Positions 1 to 8,097 of a stretch of DNA of 64,000 nt are shown in pieces. The first letter of the stretch is position 1, and each line of letters starts with the position of its first letter. The notes under the pieces were generated by a model, which was not told where the DNA came from, searched no databases, and saw only the letters and a list, made by a program, of their open reading frames with translations. A program made the translations under genes and the position numbers. Source of the DNA: Tropicimonas_B omnivorans (GTDB lineage Bacteria > Pseudomonadota > Alphaproteobacteria > Rhodobacterales > Rhodobacteraceae); contig NZ_JAVRHL010000002.1 in the NCBI RefSeq assembly GCF_031846565.1, positions 558,001 to 622,000 on the forward strand. The letters are read 5' to 3'.

Positions 1-576
1 GAGCCGCGGGCGGAGCGCGTCTTCGTGCGAATCGAGAAGCTGGACCGGGGGCCCTATGCCCTCGGCGTGGAAATCGTGCGCAGCGCCGGGCCGGAGCGCG
101 AGCGCGGCCTCGCGGCGCCGGACATGCCGCGGCCGGTCGTGGCGCATCTGTCGAACGATGCCATTGCCGATCCGCGCCTTCCGCAGTGGCTGGATACGCT
201 GGAAGAGGGCGGCGCCCCGGTCGTGCTCACCGTGACCCTGCCCGAGACACCGGCCCCCGTGGCCGGCGCGTCGATGCCGCAGCGGCGGATCGACCTCCTC
301 GCGCTCGATCAGAACGCCTGGGTGCTCGCCGCCCGGGATCCGCGCTGCCTCGTCGTCGGCAGCCGCACCGAGATCGAACACGCGATCCGGCAGGGCCGGA
401 TGCTGGTCTGGGCGCCGTCCAAGATCGTCCTCGATTCGCCGGAGCGCCCCGATGCCGGCCCGCGGGAGCCCGAACGCCTCGCCGCCTTCCTCGCCGACAC
501 GCTGGGTGCCACCCACCGCGTGGGCATAGGCGCGGACATGCCCGGCGGGACGCGTCTGGAGACCGAAGCCCGATGA
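1..576 (+). CDS. folB: Dihydroneopterin aldolase, C-terminal part (cut by window edge)
   Basis: The reading frame is open from base 1, so the start lies outside the window; 191 residues are visible. The first visible residues (ERVFVRIEKLDRGPYALGVEI) look like the last beta strand of the FolB fold, where dihydroneopterin aldolases carry a V-x-V-x-K segment followed by a GVEI-type strand. About 150 further residues follow that do not belong to the minimal 120-residue aldolase. Its stop overlaps the folP start (ATGA), so the two are translationally coupled. The gene would supply 6-hydroxymethyl-dihydropterin for the folate pathway. The assignment rests on the short domain remnant and on the folP context. 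The function of the C-terminal extension is unknown. Confidence 0.65.
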   Translation, partial: EPRAERVFVRIEKLDRGPYALGVEIVRSAGPERERGLAAPDMPRPVVAHLSNDAIADPRLPQWLDTLEEGGAPVVLTVTLPETPAPVAGASMPQRRIDLLALDQNAWVLAARDPRCLVVGSRTEIEHAIRQGRMLVWAPSKIVLDSPERPDAGPREPERLAAFLADTLGATHRVGIGADMPGGTRLETEAR

Positions 577-1580
577 GCACGATCTTCAGGCCGATCGCCC
601 GCACAGGGCAGCCCCGCGGGCCCGGCGCGCTCCCCCTCGCCGGAAGCGAGGCCGTTTGGTTCGACGAGGTCGAGGTGCTGGAGGCCGGCCGGACACCGGC
701 GCTCGTTCCCGCCCGGGAGCTGGACGCCGCGGCGCTGGACAGGCTCTCGGCGCCCCGGCCGGCGCTCTGCGGGATGACCTTTGAGACCGCGCGAATCATG
801 GGCATCATCAACGTCACGCCGGACAGCTTCTCGGATGGCGGGATCACGGGCAGCGCCGAGGCGGCGGCCGAGGCGGCCCGGCAGATGTCGCTGCTGGCAG
901 ACCTTCTCGATATCGGCGGCGAAAGCACCCGGCCCGGCGCGGAGGACGTGCCCGAGGCGGAGGAGATCGCCCGCGTCGCCCCTGCCATCGCGGCGATCCG
1001 GGGCGCCGGCATCGCCACGCCCGTTTCCGTCGACACCCGGAAGGCCGCCGTTGCCGAGGCCGCGCTCGGCGCCGGGGCGGACATGGTCAACGATGTCTCC
1101 GCCCTGACCTTCGATCCCGCACTCGGCCCGCTGACCGCCCGTCACGGCGCGCCCCTGTGCCTGATGCACGCAAAAGGCCTGCCGAAGACCATGCAGGACG
1201 CACCGGCCTACGGGGACGTGCTGCACGAGGTCATGGCGGCGCTCAGGGAGCGGATCGCGGCGGCCGAGGCCATGGGCGTCGCCCGGGAGCGTCTGATCGT
1301 CGATCCGGGCATCGGTTTCGGCAAGACCGCCGATCACAATCTGCAACTGATCCGTAACCTTTCCGCCTTCCACGATCTGGGCTTGCCCGTCCTGCTCGGG
1401 GTCTCGCGCAAAAGGTTCATCGGGGCGATCGGCAAGGAGGCGGAGCCTCGCCGACGGGCACCCGGTTCGATCGCTGTCGCGCTTGCCGCGCTCGCGCAGG
1501 GCGTGCACATTCTGAGGGTACACGACGTGGGCGAGACGCGGCAGGCCATGAACCTTGCCCAGGCCCTTTACGAGACTTGA
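573..1580 (+). CDS. folP: Dihydropteroate synthase
   Basis: Joins p-aminobenzoate to hydroxymethyl-dihydropterin diphosphate in cytosolic folate synthesis. The product has 335 residues. The family signatures are all present in order: GIINVTPDSFSDGG (about 77-90), DIGGESTRPGA (113-123), the PVSVDTRK strand, the MVNDVSAL strand, LIVDPGIGFGKT, the SRKRF phosphate-binding segment and a final RVHDV. The start was chosen as the ATG overlapping the folB stop. A longer frame extends further upstream but would lie inside folB. An N-terminal stretch of about 70 residues precedes the TIM barrel; such an extension is seen in related alphaproteobacterial FolP proteins. glmM follows after 13 bases. Confidence 0.96.
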   Translation: MSTIFRPIARTGQPRGPGALPLAGSEAVWFDEVEVLEAGRTPALVPARELDAAALDRLSAPRPALCGMTFETARIMGIINVTPDSFSDGGITGSAEAAAEAARQMSLLADLLDIGGESTRPGAEDVPEAEEIARVAPAIAAIRGAGIATPVSVDTRKAAVAEAALGAGADMVNDVSALTFDPALGPLTARHGAPLCLMHAKGLPKTMQDAPAYGDVLHEVMAALRERIAAAEAMGVARERLIVDPGIGFGKTADHNLQLIRNLSAFHDLGLPVLLGVSRKRFIGAIGKEAEPRRRAPGSIAVALAALAQGVHILRVHDVGETRQAMNLAQALYET

Positions 1581-1593
1581 GGCGAGCGATCTT

Positions 1594-2952
1594 ATGACAG
1601 GCAGGACACTCTTCGGAACCGACGGCGTCCGGGGCCGGGCAAACGCGTATCCCATGACCGCGGAGATGGCGCTCAAGCTGGGCGCTGCGGCCGGCCAGCA
1701 TTTTCGGCAGGACGGCACCGCCGGGCACCGCGTCGTGATCGGCAAGGACACCCGCCTGTCCGGCTACATGTTCGAGAACGCGCTGACGGCGGGGCTGACC
1801 TCCACCGGCATGAACGTGCTTCTCCTCGGCCCCATTCCGACGCCTGCCGTCGGCTACCTCACGCGCTCCATGCGGGCGGATCTGGGGATCATGATCTCCG
1901 CTTCGCACAACCCTCACGAGGACAACGGCATCAAGTTCTTCGGTCCCGACGGCTTCAAGCTCTCGGATGCCGACGAGACCGCCATCGAGGCGCTGGCGGA
2001 GGCCGGCCCGCGTCTTGCCGATGCCGGCGCCATCGGCCGCGCGCGGCGGATCGACGACGGGCGGTTCCGCTATGTCGAGCGGGCCAAGGCGTCCTTCCCT
2101 GTCAACCGTACGCTGTCCGGCCTCAAGGTCGTGATCGATTGCGCCAACGGCGCCGCCTACCGCACCGCGCCGCAGGTCCTCTGGGAGCTGGGGGCGGAGG
2201 TGATCGAGGTCGGCACGGATCCCGACGGCCTCAACATCAACCTCGGCTGCGGCTCGACCTCCGTCGCGCAGGCTGCCGAGGTCGTGCGCTCCAGCGGCGC
2301 CGATGTCGGCATCTGTCTCGACGGCGACGCGGACCGGGTGATGATCCTCGACGAGACCGGGGCCGTGGCGGACGGGGACCAGATCATGGCGCTGCTCGCC
2401 GGGCAGTGGGCCGAGACCGGCCGCCTGGCCGGCGACACCCTCGTGGCGACCGTCATGTCGAACCTCGGCCTCGAACGGCATCTCGAAGCGAAGGGGCTCC
2501 GCCTCGAACGCACCCCGGTCGGGGACCGCCACGTCGTCGAGCGGATGCGCTCGGGCGGCTGGAATCTCGGCGGCGAGCAGTCGGGCCATATCGTCATGAC
2601 AGATTACACGACGACCGGCGACGGCCTGATCGCGGGCCTCCAGTTCCTGGCCGCGATGACCGAGAGCGCGCTTCCCGCCAGCGCACTCGCCCGTACCTTC
2701 GAGACCGTTCCGCAGCTCCTGAAGAACGTCCGGTTCCGGGCCGGATCCGATCCGCTGGCGGCGTCCGGCGTCCAGCGCGCCATCGCTGGCGCCGAAGCGA
2801 AGATGGGTGACGGGGGGCGCGTGCTGATCCGCAAGTCCGGCACCGAGCCGCTGATCCGCGTCATGGCCGAATGCGAGGACGAAACGCTTCTGACCGCCGT
2901 CGTGGACGATATCGTCGGGGCGGTGGAGAACGAGGGGATCGTCGTGGCCTGA
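1594..2952 (+). CDS. glmM: Phosphoglucosamine mutase
   Basis: Interconverts glucosamine-6-phosphate and glucosamine-1-phosphate on the way to UDP-GlcNAc for peptidoglycan and lipopolysaccharide. The 452-residue length fits the family (about 445). Visible motifs are the N-terminal FGTDGVRG, the phosphoserine loop ISASHNPHEDNG (active serine near residue 104), the metal loop DGDADR (near 245), the sugar loop GEQSGH and the C-terminal phosphate-binding RKSGTEPLIRVM. The start ATG at 1594 gives the standard MTGRTLFGTDG amino terminus. The frame is open further upstream but overlaps folP. It is probably co-transcribed with folB-folP. Confidence 0.97.
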   Translation: MTGRTLFGTDGVRGRANAYPMTAEMALKLGAAAGQHFRQDGTAGHRVVIGKDTRLSGYMFENALTAGLTSTGMNVLLLGPIPTPAVGYLTRSMRADLGIMISASHNPHEDNGIKFFGPDGFKLSDADETAIEALAEAGPRLADAGAIGRARRIDDGRFRYVERAKASFPVNRTLSGLKVVIDCANGAAYRTAPQVLWELGAEVIEVGTDPDGLNINLGCGSTSVAQAAEVVRSSGADVGICLDGDADRVMILDETGAVADGDQIMALLAGQWAETGRLAGDTLVATVMSNLGLERHLEAKGLRLERTPVGDRHVVERMRSGGWNLGGEQSGHIVMTDYTTTGDGLIAGLQFLAAMTESALPASALARTFETVPQLLKNVRFRAGSDPLAASGVQRAIAGAEAKMGDGGRVLIRKSGTEPLIRVMAECEDETLLTAVVDDIVGAVENEGIVVA

Positions 2953-2981
2953 CGCAGGGGACGGCGGGCAGCGGCCGGCTC

Positions 2982-3905
2982 TCAGCCCCGCCAGTGCAGC
3001 AGCGTCCGGACGGTGCGCCACTGGCCGATGACGAGCCCCGTGCCGATCAGGGCCAGCGCGGCGAAGAGCGTCGGCGGCAGGGTCTCGCCGAGCAGGACGA
3101 CGCCGAAGATCACCGACCAGACCGGGACCTGGAAGTTCACCAGCGTCATGAAACCCGGGCCCGCGCTCCGCACGACCTGGATCCGCAGAAGGACAGCCAG
3201 CGCCGTCGGCACGAGCCCGAGCGCGATCGCCGCCAGCAGGGGGCGCGTCGGCGGGAGTGCGGGAGCCCCCTCGACGAAGAGCGCGAACGGAACGATGGCA
3301 ATCGCGCCGAAGACCAGCGTGAGCGCCGCCATGGCGATACCGTCGATGGGGGGGCATCGCCGGGTCAGGATCGAGGCGACGGAATAGCAGATCGTCGCGG
3401 CGAGACAGACGATCCGCCCCGCGAGCCCCAGTGGTCCCGAGGCGCCCGGATCATCTCCGCCGCCCGCGATCAGAAGAGCCGCGCCGGCGAATCCGAGGGC
3501 GACGCCGATGATCCGGCGCGGCGTCAGGCGTTCGCCCGGAACGAAGAAATGCGCCATCGGCAGAAGCACGAGCGGCAGCATCGCCATCGACAGCCCGCCG
3601 AACGCGGAGGGGACGTGCTGGAGCCCCCAGGACAGCATCGAGAAGGGCACAGCCGTGCTCAGAAGGCCGGCCCAGATGAGATAGGGCAGGTGTTCCCGTC
3701 CGATCCCCCGCATCCGGGGCAGGGCGAAGGGCATGAGGGCGATCGCCGCGAGCAGGATCCGGGAGGCCGCGAGCGTGATCGGCTCGATCCCACCCAGCGC
3801 GATCTTGGTCAGCATGAAAGTGCCGCCCCAGATCAGACCCAGGAAGAGGATCGAGAGCCAGTTCGCCGCCGTGGGCGGCTCGACGGGGGCTGTGTTCGCG
3901 GCCAT
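2982..3905 (-). CDS. EamA/DMT-superfamily transporter
   Basis: A 307-residue inner-membrane protein with about ten hydrophobic segments arranged as two EamA repeats. The signature at the start of TM1 (LGLIWGGTFMLTKIALGGI) is typical of the drug/metabolite transporter superfamily, whose members often export amino acids or metabolites. The ATG at 3905 was preferred; an upstream in-frame start would add 21 charged residues not expected before TM1. It ends 29 bases from the convergent glmM stop. It lies downstream of ilvC on the same strand, but a hairpin separates them, so co-transcription is uncertain. The substrate cannot be deduced. Confidence 0.85.
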   Translation of the reverse strand: MAANTAPVEPPTAANWLSILFLGLIWGGTFMLTKIALGGIEPITLAASRILLAAIALMPFALPRMRGIGREHLPYLIWAGLLSTAVPFSMLSWGLQHVPSAFGGLSMAMLPLVLLPMAHFFVPGERLTPRRIIGVALGFAGAALLIAGGGDDPGASGPLGLAGRIVCLAATICYSVASILTRRCPPIDGIAMAALTLVFGAIAIVPFALFVEGAPALPPTRPLLAAIALGLVPTALAVLLRIQVVRSAGPGFMTLVNFQVPVWSVIFGVVLLGETLPPTLFAALALIGTGLVIGQWRTVRTLLHWRG

Positions 3906-3980
3906 GTGGCGCCTTGGATCACGCGGCCGCGCGCCTGTCCAGATCGGCCGGTATGTGCGGCCACGCACCGTCGTCAGGGT

Positions 3981-4009
3981 GTGCGGCCCCGCTTGATAGG
4001 GGGCCGCAC
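3981..4009 (-). terminator. Hairpin downstream of ilvC
   Basis: A perfect 10-bp stem (GTGCGGCCCC / GGGGCCGCAC) with a 9-base loop begins 11 bases after the ilvC stop. No run of T follows on the minus strand, so it could act as a weak intrinsic terminator or as a 3'-end stabiliser. Confidence 0.5.
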
Positions 4010-4019
4010 GGTGTGTCGA

Positions 4020-5042
4020 TCAGTTGCGCTCGCGGTCGACCATGCGGCCGGCGGAGATCCAGGGCATCATGCCGCGCAGCTTCTCGCCGACCTGCTCGAT
4101 CTGATGCTCGTCGTTCAGGCGGCGGGTCGCCTTGAAGGAGGGCTGGCCGACGGCGTTTTCCTGCATGAAATCGCGAACGAACTTGCCGGACTGGATGTCC
4201 CGGAGGACCTCCTTCATGCGCTTCTTGGTCTCGTCGTAGGGCAGGATGCGCGGACCGGAGACGTACTCGCCGTACTCGGCGGTGTTCGAGATCGAGTAGT
4301 TCATGTTTGCGATGCCGCCTTCGTAGATCAGGTCCACGATGAGCTTCACCTCGTGCAGGCACTCGAAATAGGCCATCTCGGGCTCGTAGCCGGCCTCGAC
4401 CAGCGTCTCGAAGCCGCAGCGGATCAGCTCGACGAGACCGCCGCAGAGCACGGCCTGCTCACCGAAGAGGTCCGTCTCGCATTCTTCGCGGAAATTGGTC
4501 TCGATGATGCCGGAGCGGCCGCCGCCGATGGCGGAGCAATAGGACAGCGCGATCTCCATGGCCTTGCCGGAGGCATCCTGGTGAACCGCCGCGAGGCAGG
4601 GAACGCCGCCGCCCTTCGTGTACTCGCCGCGCACCGTATGGCCGGGGCCCTTCGGTGCCATCATGACGACGTCGACGCCGGCTTTCGGCTCGATCAGCCC
4701 GAAATGGACGTTCAGGCCGTGGGCGAAGGCGATCGCCGCGCCCTCGCGCAGGTTGTCGTGGACATATTTTTTGTAGGTCTCGGCCTGCAGCTCGTCGGGC
4801 ATGGTGAACATCATCAGATCGCACCAGGCGGCGGCCTCAGCGATGCCCATGACCTTCAGGCCCTCGCCTTCGGCCTTCTTGGCACTGGGGGAGCCTTCGC
4901 GGAGGGCGACGACGAGGTTCTTCGCGCCCGAATCGCGCAGGTTCAGCGCGTGGGCGTGGCCCTGGCTGCCATAGCCGAGAATGGCGACCTTCATGTCCTT
5001 GATCAGATTGATGTCGCAGTCGCGATCGTAATAGACGCGCAT
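4020..5042 (-). CDS. ilvC: Ketol-acid reductoisomerase (class I)
   Basis: Second common enzyme of valine, leucine and isoleucine synthesis: NADPH- and Mg-dependent rearrangement and reduction of acetolactate-type substrates. The 340-residue length marks the short class I form. The N-terminal Rossmann motif GYGSQGHAHALNL is present, with the basic and serine residues of the NADPH phosphate loop (VALREGS) after it. The C-terminal domain carries the acidic metal ligands in the DLFGEQAVLCGG and ECLHEVKLIVDLIYEGG helices. The start ATG at 5042 has a good ribosome-binding site (AGGGAG). It is divergent from two Lrp-type genes, with a palindrome in the shared upstream region. Confidence 0.98.
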   Translation of the reverse strand: MRVYYDRDCDINLIKDMKVAILGYGSQGHAHALNLRDSGAKNLVVALREGSPSAKKAEGEGLKVMGIAEAAAWCDLMMFTMPDELQAETYKKYVHDNLREGAAIAFAHGLNVHFGLIEPKAGVDVVMMAPKGPGHTVRGEYTKGGGVPCLAAVHQDASGKAMEIALSYCSAIGGGRSGIIETNFREECETDLFGEQAVLCGGLVELIRCGFETLVEAGYEPEMAYFECLHEVKLIVDLIYEGGIANMNYSISNTAEYGEYVSGPRILPYDETKKRMKEVLRDIQSGKFVRDFMQENAVGQPSFKATRRLNDEHQIEQVGEKLRGMMPWISAGRMVDRERN

Positions 5043-5101
5043 GGCGGTCTCCCTATCATGAGTTCCGGGCAGGGAATAGCGCATCAGGGCCGGAAGACGC
5101 G

Positions 5102-5116
5102 ACGCAAAATTTGCGT
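5102..5116. promoter_or_regulatory. Perfect palindrome between ilvC and lrp-type gene
   Basis: ACGCAAA-A-TTTGCGT is a perfect 7-bp inverted repeat with one central base, lying between the divergent ilvC and Lrp/AsnC genes. Lrp-family regulators bind AT-rich-centred inverted repeats near the genes they control, so this is a natural candidate operator. The assignment is an inference from position and symmetry. Confidence 0.5.
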
Positions 5117-5172
5117 ATCTGCGCAGCTTTGGTGAATTGTCATTCGTCCATCAATCCGTTATCCGAAAATCC

Positions 5173-5628
5173 ATGCTGGATGACACGGACAGGCGCATTC
5201 TGCGGCAGTTTCAGGCCGAACCGGACCTCTCCGCGCAGGGGCTCGCGGACCGCGTGGGCCTCTCCCACGGGGCGTGCTGGCGTCGGCTGGAGAAGTTGCG
5301 CGGCAGCGGGATCCTGAAGGGGCAGGAGGCCGTGATCGACTGGCGCGCCCTCGGCTGGGCCGTGCGGGTCTCGCTCCGGATCACCCTCGACAAGACCCGT
5401 CGCAATGCCTTCGACGCGTTCCTGGAGGAGGTCCGCAAGGTTCCCGAAGTCCTTGAGATCCAGACCCTCCTCGGCCGTGTCGACATCCGCCTCGAGCTCA
5501 TTGCCCGCGACCTCTCGCACTATCAGACCATCTGGCGGGACCGGATCCTGACCCTGCCGCATATCGCCGACATCGAAGCGCTGATGCACGTGGCGGACAT
5601 CAAGTCGGTGGACGAGCTTCCGCTATGA
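5173..5628 (+). CDS. Lrp/AsnC family regulator (first of tandem pair)
   Basis: A 151-residue protein with an N-terminal winged helix (LDDTDRRILRQFQAEPDLSA, then a recognition helix around SHGACWRRLEKL) and a C-terminal RAM/AsnC effector domain (VPEVLEIQTLLGRVDIRLELIARD). Lrp-type regulators sense amino acids. Its position divergent from ilvC suggests control of branched-chain amino acid genes. ATG 5173 gives the canonical MLDDTDRRIL start; a TTG at 5137 would add 12 residues. The helix-turn-helix differs from the usual S-x-x-x-V-x-x-R pattern by having GACWRR. It overlaps the next gene by four bases. Confidence 0.9.
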   Translation: MLDDTDRRILRQFQAEPDLSAQGLADRVGLSHGACWRRLEKLRGSGILKGQEAVIDWRALGWAVRVSLRITLDKTRRNAFDAFLEEVRKVPEVLEIQTLLGRVDIRLELIARDLSHYQTIWRDRILTLPHIADIEALMHVADIKSVDELPL

Positions 5629-6092
5629 CGGAGCCTCTCAACCTGGACGCGGCGGACCGCGCGATCCTCCGCGCCCTCGTCGGGGACGCTACCCTCAGCG
5701 CCTCCGAACTTGGCCGGCGCCTCGGACTGTCGCAGCCGGCGACGTGGCGCCGCATCCGCCGCCTGACCGATGCGGGCATCCTGAAGGGCCGCCGCCTCGT
5801 CCTCGACCGCGAGGCGCTCGGCTTCGGCGTGACCGTCTTTCTGGGCATCAAGCTTGCGGCGCGCGGGCGCCCCGAACTGGAGGTCTTCGAGCGGGCGGTC
5901 TGCGCCATTCCGGAGGTGCAGATCGTCGAGCACGTCCTCGGTCTCTACGATTACCGCCTCCGCGTCACGGCGCGCGACCTTCCCGATTTCGAACGGGTTC
6001 TTCGCCGCCGCATCATGACGCTGCCGGGCGTGGGGCAGGTGGAATCCAACGTTCTGCTCTCGGAAGAGCGGTTGCCCGGCCCCTTGGGCTGA
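5625..6092 (+). CDS. Lrp/AsnC family regulator (second of tandem pair)
   Basis: A 155-residue paralogue of the preceding gene, joined to it by an ATGA overlap. It has the winged helix (LDAADRAILRALVGDATLSA, recognition helix LSQPATWRRIRRL) and an AsnC-type ligand domain (EVQIVEHVLGLYDYRLRVTARDL). Coupled translation suggests the two are made in equal amounts and may form mixed oligomers, since Lrp proteins assemble as dimers and octamers. The target genes are unknown; ilvC is the nearest candidate. Confidence 0.9.
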   Translation: MTEPLNLDAADRAILRALVGDATLSASELGRRLGLSQPATWRRIRRLTDAGILKGRRLVLDREALGFGVTVFLGIKLAARGRPELEVFERAVCAIPEVQIVEHVLGLYDYRLRVTARDLPDFERVLRRRIMTLPGVGQVESNVLLSEERLPGPLG

Positions 6093-6109
6093 CGCGGCGA
6101 AACCTCCGT

Positions 6110-7303
6110 TTAGTCCGCGGCCGATCCTAGCCCCGCCCGCATCAGGGCGCGCCGGACGGGCGGCAGATCGTGGAGCGCCGCAAGCCCGGCAGGGCGTATC
6201 GTATGCGCAAGCAGGCTCCCGGAGCGGGCGACGCGGTTGAAGGCATCGATGGCGCCGGCCCTCAGCGCGATGTCACGTTCCCGCGCGGCGGCATAGGCGG
6301 CGAGGCCCTCCGGCGCGCCGGGATCGGTGCGGGCAGCCGTCTCGAGCGCGGCGATGTCGGCAATCGAGGTGTTGAGCCCCTGCGCGCCGATGGGCGGCAG
6401 CACATGCGCCGCCTCGGCGACGAGCGCCACGCGCCGGGAGGCCAGCCGTTCCGCGATCCGCGTGACCACGGGGAAGAGGCCGGGCCGCGCAAGGGGCGTC
6501 ATCGGCCCCAGGAGCCCGCAGGATCGCTCCGTCGCCTCGGCGGCGAGCTCTGCCTCGGACAGGGCGGCAAGGCGCATCGCCTCGGGACCGTCGGCCATCC
6601 AGACGATGGCGGAGGCGGGCTGGCCGTCCGCATCGGGCAGGGGCACCGTCGTGAACGCTCCGCCCTGCTCGTAGATCTCGGCCGAGACATTGGCATGGGG
6701 ATGGGTATGGCGCACCGGGAAGGCCAGCGCCTTCTGGCCATAGCGCGTCTCGGACGTGCCGATCCCGGCCGCGCGCCGCACGGCGCTGTCCCGCCCGTCC
6801 GCTCCGACGATGAGGCGCGCCGAGATGCGTGTGCCGTCCGCCAGCACCGCAAGGGCCCGATCCTCCCGCGCGTGCAGGTCCTTCAGCCCCGCGCCGATCC
6901 GCAGGGGAACGGACAGCGCCTCGAGCCGGTCCAGAAGCTCCGCGCCGAGGCGTGCATTGGGTATGTTCCAGCCGAACACCTCGGAGCCCAGATCGTCCGG
7001 GTGAAAGGTCCGCTCGGAGATGACGTGACGCGGCCGTCCGCCGGTTTCGACGATCCGCAAGGCGGCGAGCGGTGTCGCCGTTCCGCCGTCCACCTCGATC
7101 CCGGCGCGGCGCAGGACGCTCCGCGAGGGCAGCAGAAACGCGGTGGAGCGCCGGTCGGCCCCCTCGCTCTGCGGATCGCGGGGCGGGGCGGAGGCGCTCG
7201 CGACGACGACGTCGTGGCCGGCGCCCTTGAGCGTCGCCGCGGCGATCAGGCCGGCAAGGCCGGCGCCGACGATGAGGATGTCCGTCTCGATATCTGCCCG
7301 CAT
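6110..7303 (-). CDS. UbiH/UbiF/Coq6-family FAD hydroxylase
   Basis: A 397-residue flavoprotein monooxygenase, probably acting on a ubiquinone precursor ring. It has the N-terminal FAD motif GAGLAGL with the following acidic/basic region, the mid-protein ADGRDSAVRR motif and the second FAD motif, here AEAAHVLPPIGAQGLN. The usual GD at the start of that last motif is replaced by AE; from memory this variant also occurs in Rhodobacterales UbiH proteins. ATG 7303 puts the FAD motif near residue 14; the open frame upstream has no such support. It is convergent with the second Lrp gene. Which ring position is hydroxylated cannot be told from sequence. Confidence 0.85.
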   Translation of the reverse strand: MRADIETDILIVGAGLAGLIAAATLKGAGHDVVVASASAPPRDPQSEGADRRSTAFLLPSRSVLRRAGIEVDGGTATPLAALRIVETGGRPRHVISERTFHPDDLGSEVFGWNIPNARLGAELLDRLEALSVPLRIGAGLKDLHAREDRALAVLADGTRISARLIVGADGRDSAVRRAAGIGTSETRYGQKALAFPVRHTHPHANVSAEIYEQGGAFTTVPLPDADGQPASAIVWMADGPEAMRLAALSEAELAAEATERSCGLLGPMTPLARPGLFPVVTRIAERLASRRVALVAEAAHVLPPIGAQGLNTSIADIAALETAARTDPGAPEGLAAYAAARERDIALRAGAIDAFNRVARSGSLLAHTIRPAGLAALHDLPPVRRALMRAGLGSAAD

Positions 7304-7431
7304 CGTCTGTGCTCCCGTCGCGTATTCCGCATCCGACCTAGGCCGATGCGGCAGGCTTTGCCAGAGCACGGCGGCTTGACCCCGGAAGAGGGGTCGGCCA
7401 GCCTTGTGCCTCCCGCTTTCGGAGACCGCCC

Positions 7432-8097
7432 ATGGCCAGCGACCGGCCGAGCCAGATCGACGCCTATTCGCTCATCCTCGAAGCGATCGACACCGGCCTC
7501 TACCGTCCGGGCGACCGGCTCGTCGAAAGCGAGCTGGCCGAGCGGTTCGGTGTGTCCCGCACGCCCGTCAGGGAAGCCCTCCAGAAGCTGGAGACGCAGT
7601 CGCTTCTCGCGCGCGACGGGCGGTCCCTGATCGTCGCCGCCCTCGATCACAACCAGCTGGCCGAGCTTTACGCCGTCCGCTCCGAACTGGAGGCGCTGGC
7701 CGCGCAGCTTGCGGCCCGCCATGCGGCGGAAGAGGAGATCGCGGTCCTGCGCGCCATGGCGGAGGAACACGGTACGATGGTGGACCAGCCGCAGGCGCTG
7801 GCGCGCGCGAACAAGCGGTTCCACCGCCAGATCCACCTCGCCTCCCACAACCGGTACCTCGTCCAGCAGCTTGAATTCGTCCACCGCACGATGGCCCTGA
7901 TGGCCGAGACGTCGCTGGCCGGTCCCGGCCGGGGGGATGCCGCCGTCGCCGAACATCGCGGCATCGTGGACGCCATTGCCGCGCGGGACGAGGACGGCGC
8001 GCGGGCGGCGCTCCGGCACCACATCTCCGAAGCCTTCAAGGAGCGGCTGCGGCTCGCAGGGGAAGCGCCTCGGGTCGGGCCCGCCGCGCGGCCGTGA
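7432..8097 (+). CDS. GntR family regulator (FCD/FadR subfamily)
   Basis: A 221-residue regulator with an N-terminal GntR winged helix (IDTGLYRPGDRLVESELAERFGVSRTPVREALQKL) and an all-helical FCD ligand domain. That domain shows the histidine and acidic metal-type residues (FHRQIHLASHN, EHRGIVDAIAARD, HHISEAF). Such proteins usually repress genes for organic-acid or sugar-acid catabolism. No obvious target is adjacent: the upstream gene is a divergent ubiquinone hydroxylase and the downstream gene is convergent. Its last 62 bases overlap the 3' end of the glycosyltransferase gene on the other strand. Confidence 0.93.
   Translation: MASDRPSQIDAYSLILEAIDTGLYRPGDRLVESELAERFGVSRTPVREALQKLETQSLLARDGRSLIVAALDHNQLAELYAVRSELEALAAQLAARHAAEEEIAVLRAMAEEHGTMVDQPQALARANKRFHRQIHLASHNRYLVQQLEFVHRTMALMAETSLAGPGRGDAAVAEHRGIVDAIAARDEDGARAALRHHISEAFKERLRLAGEAPRVGPAARP

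Noticed and set aside
1417..3357. Long open frame on the minus strand across glmM
   Set aside because: It is a GC-rich shadow of folP/glmM; the product is rich in Arg, Gly and Asp with no domain pattern.
2871..5135. 754-codon plus-strand frame across the DMT transporter and ilvC
   Set aside because: It is a shadow of ilvC and the transporter; long runs of Arg, Asp and Glu only.
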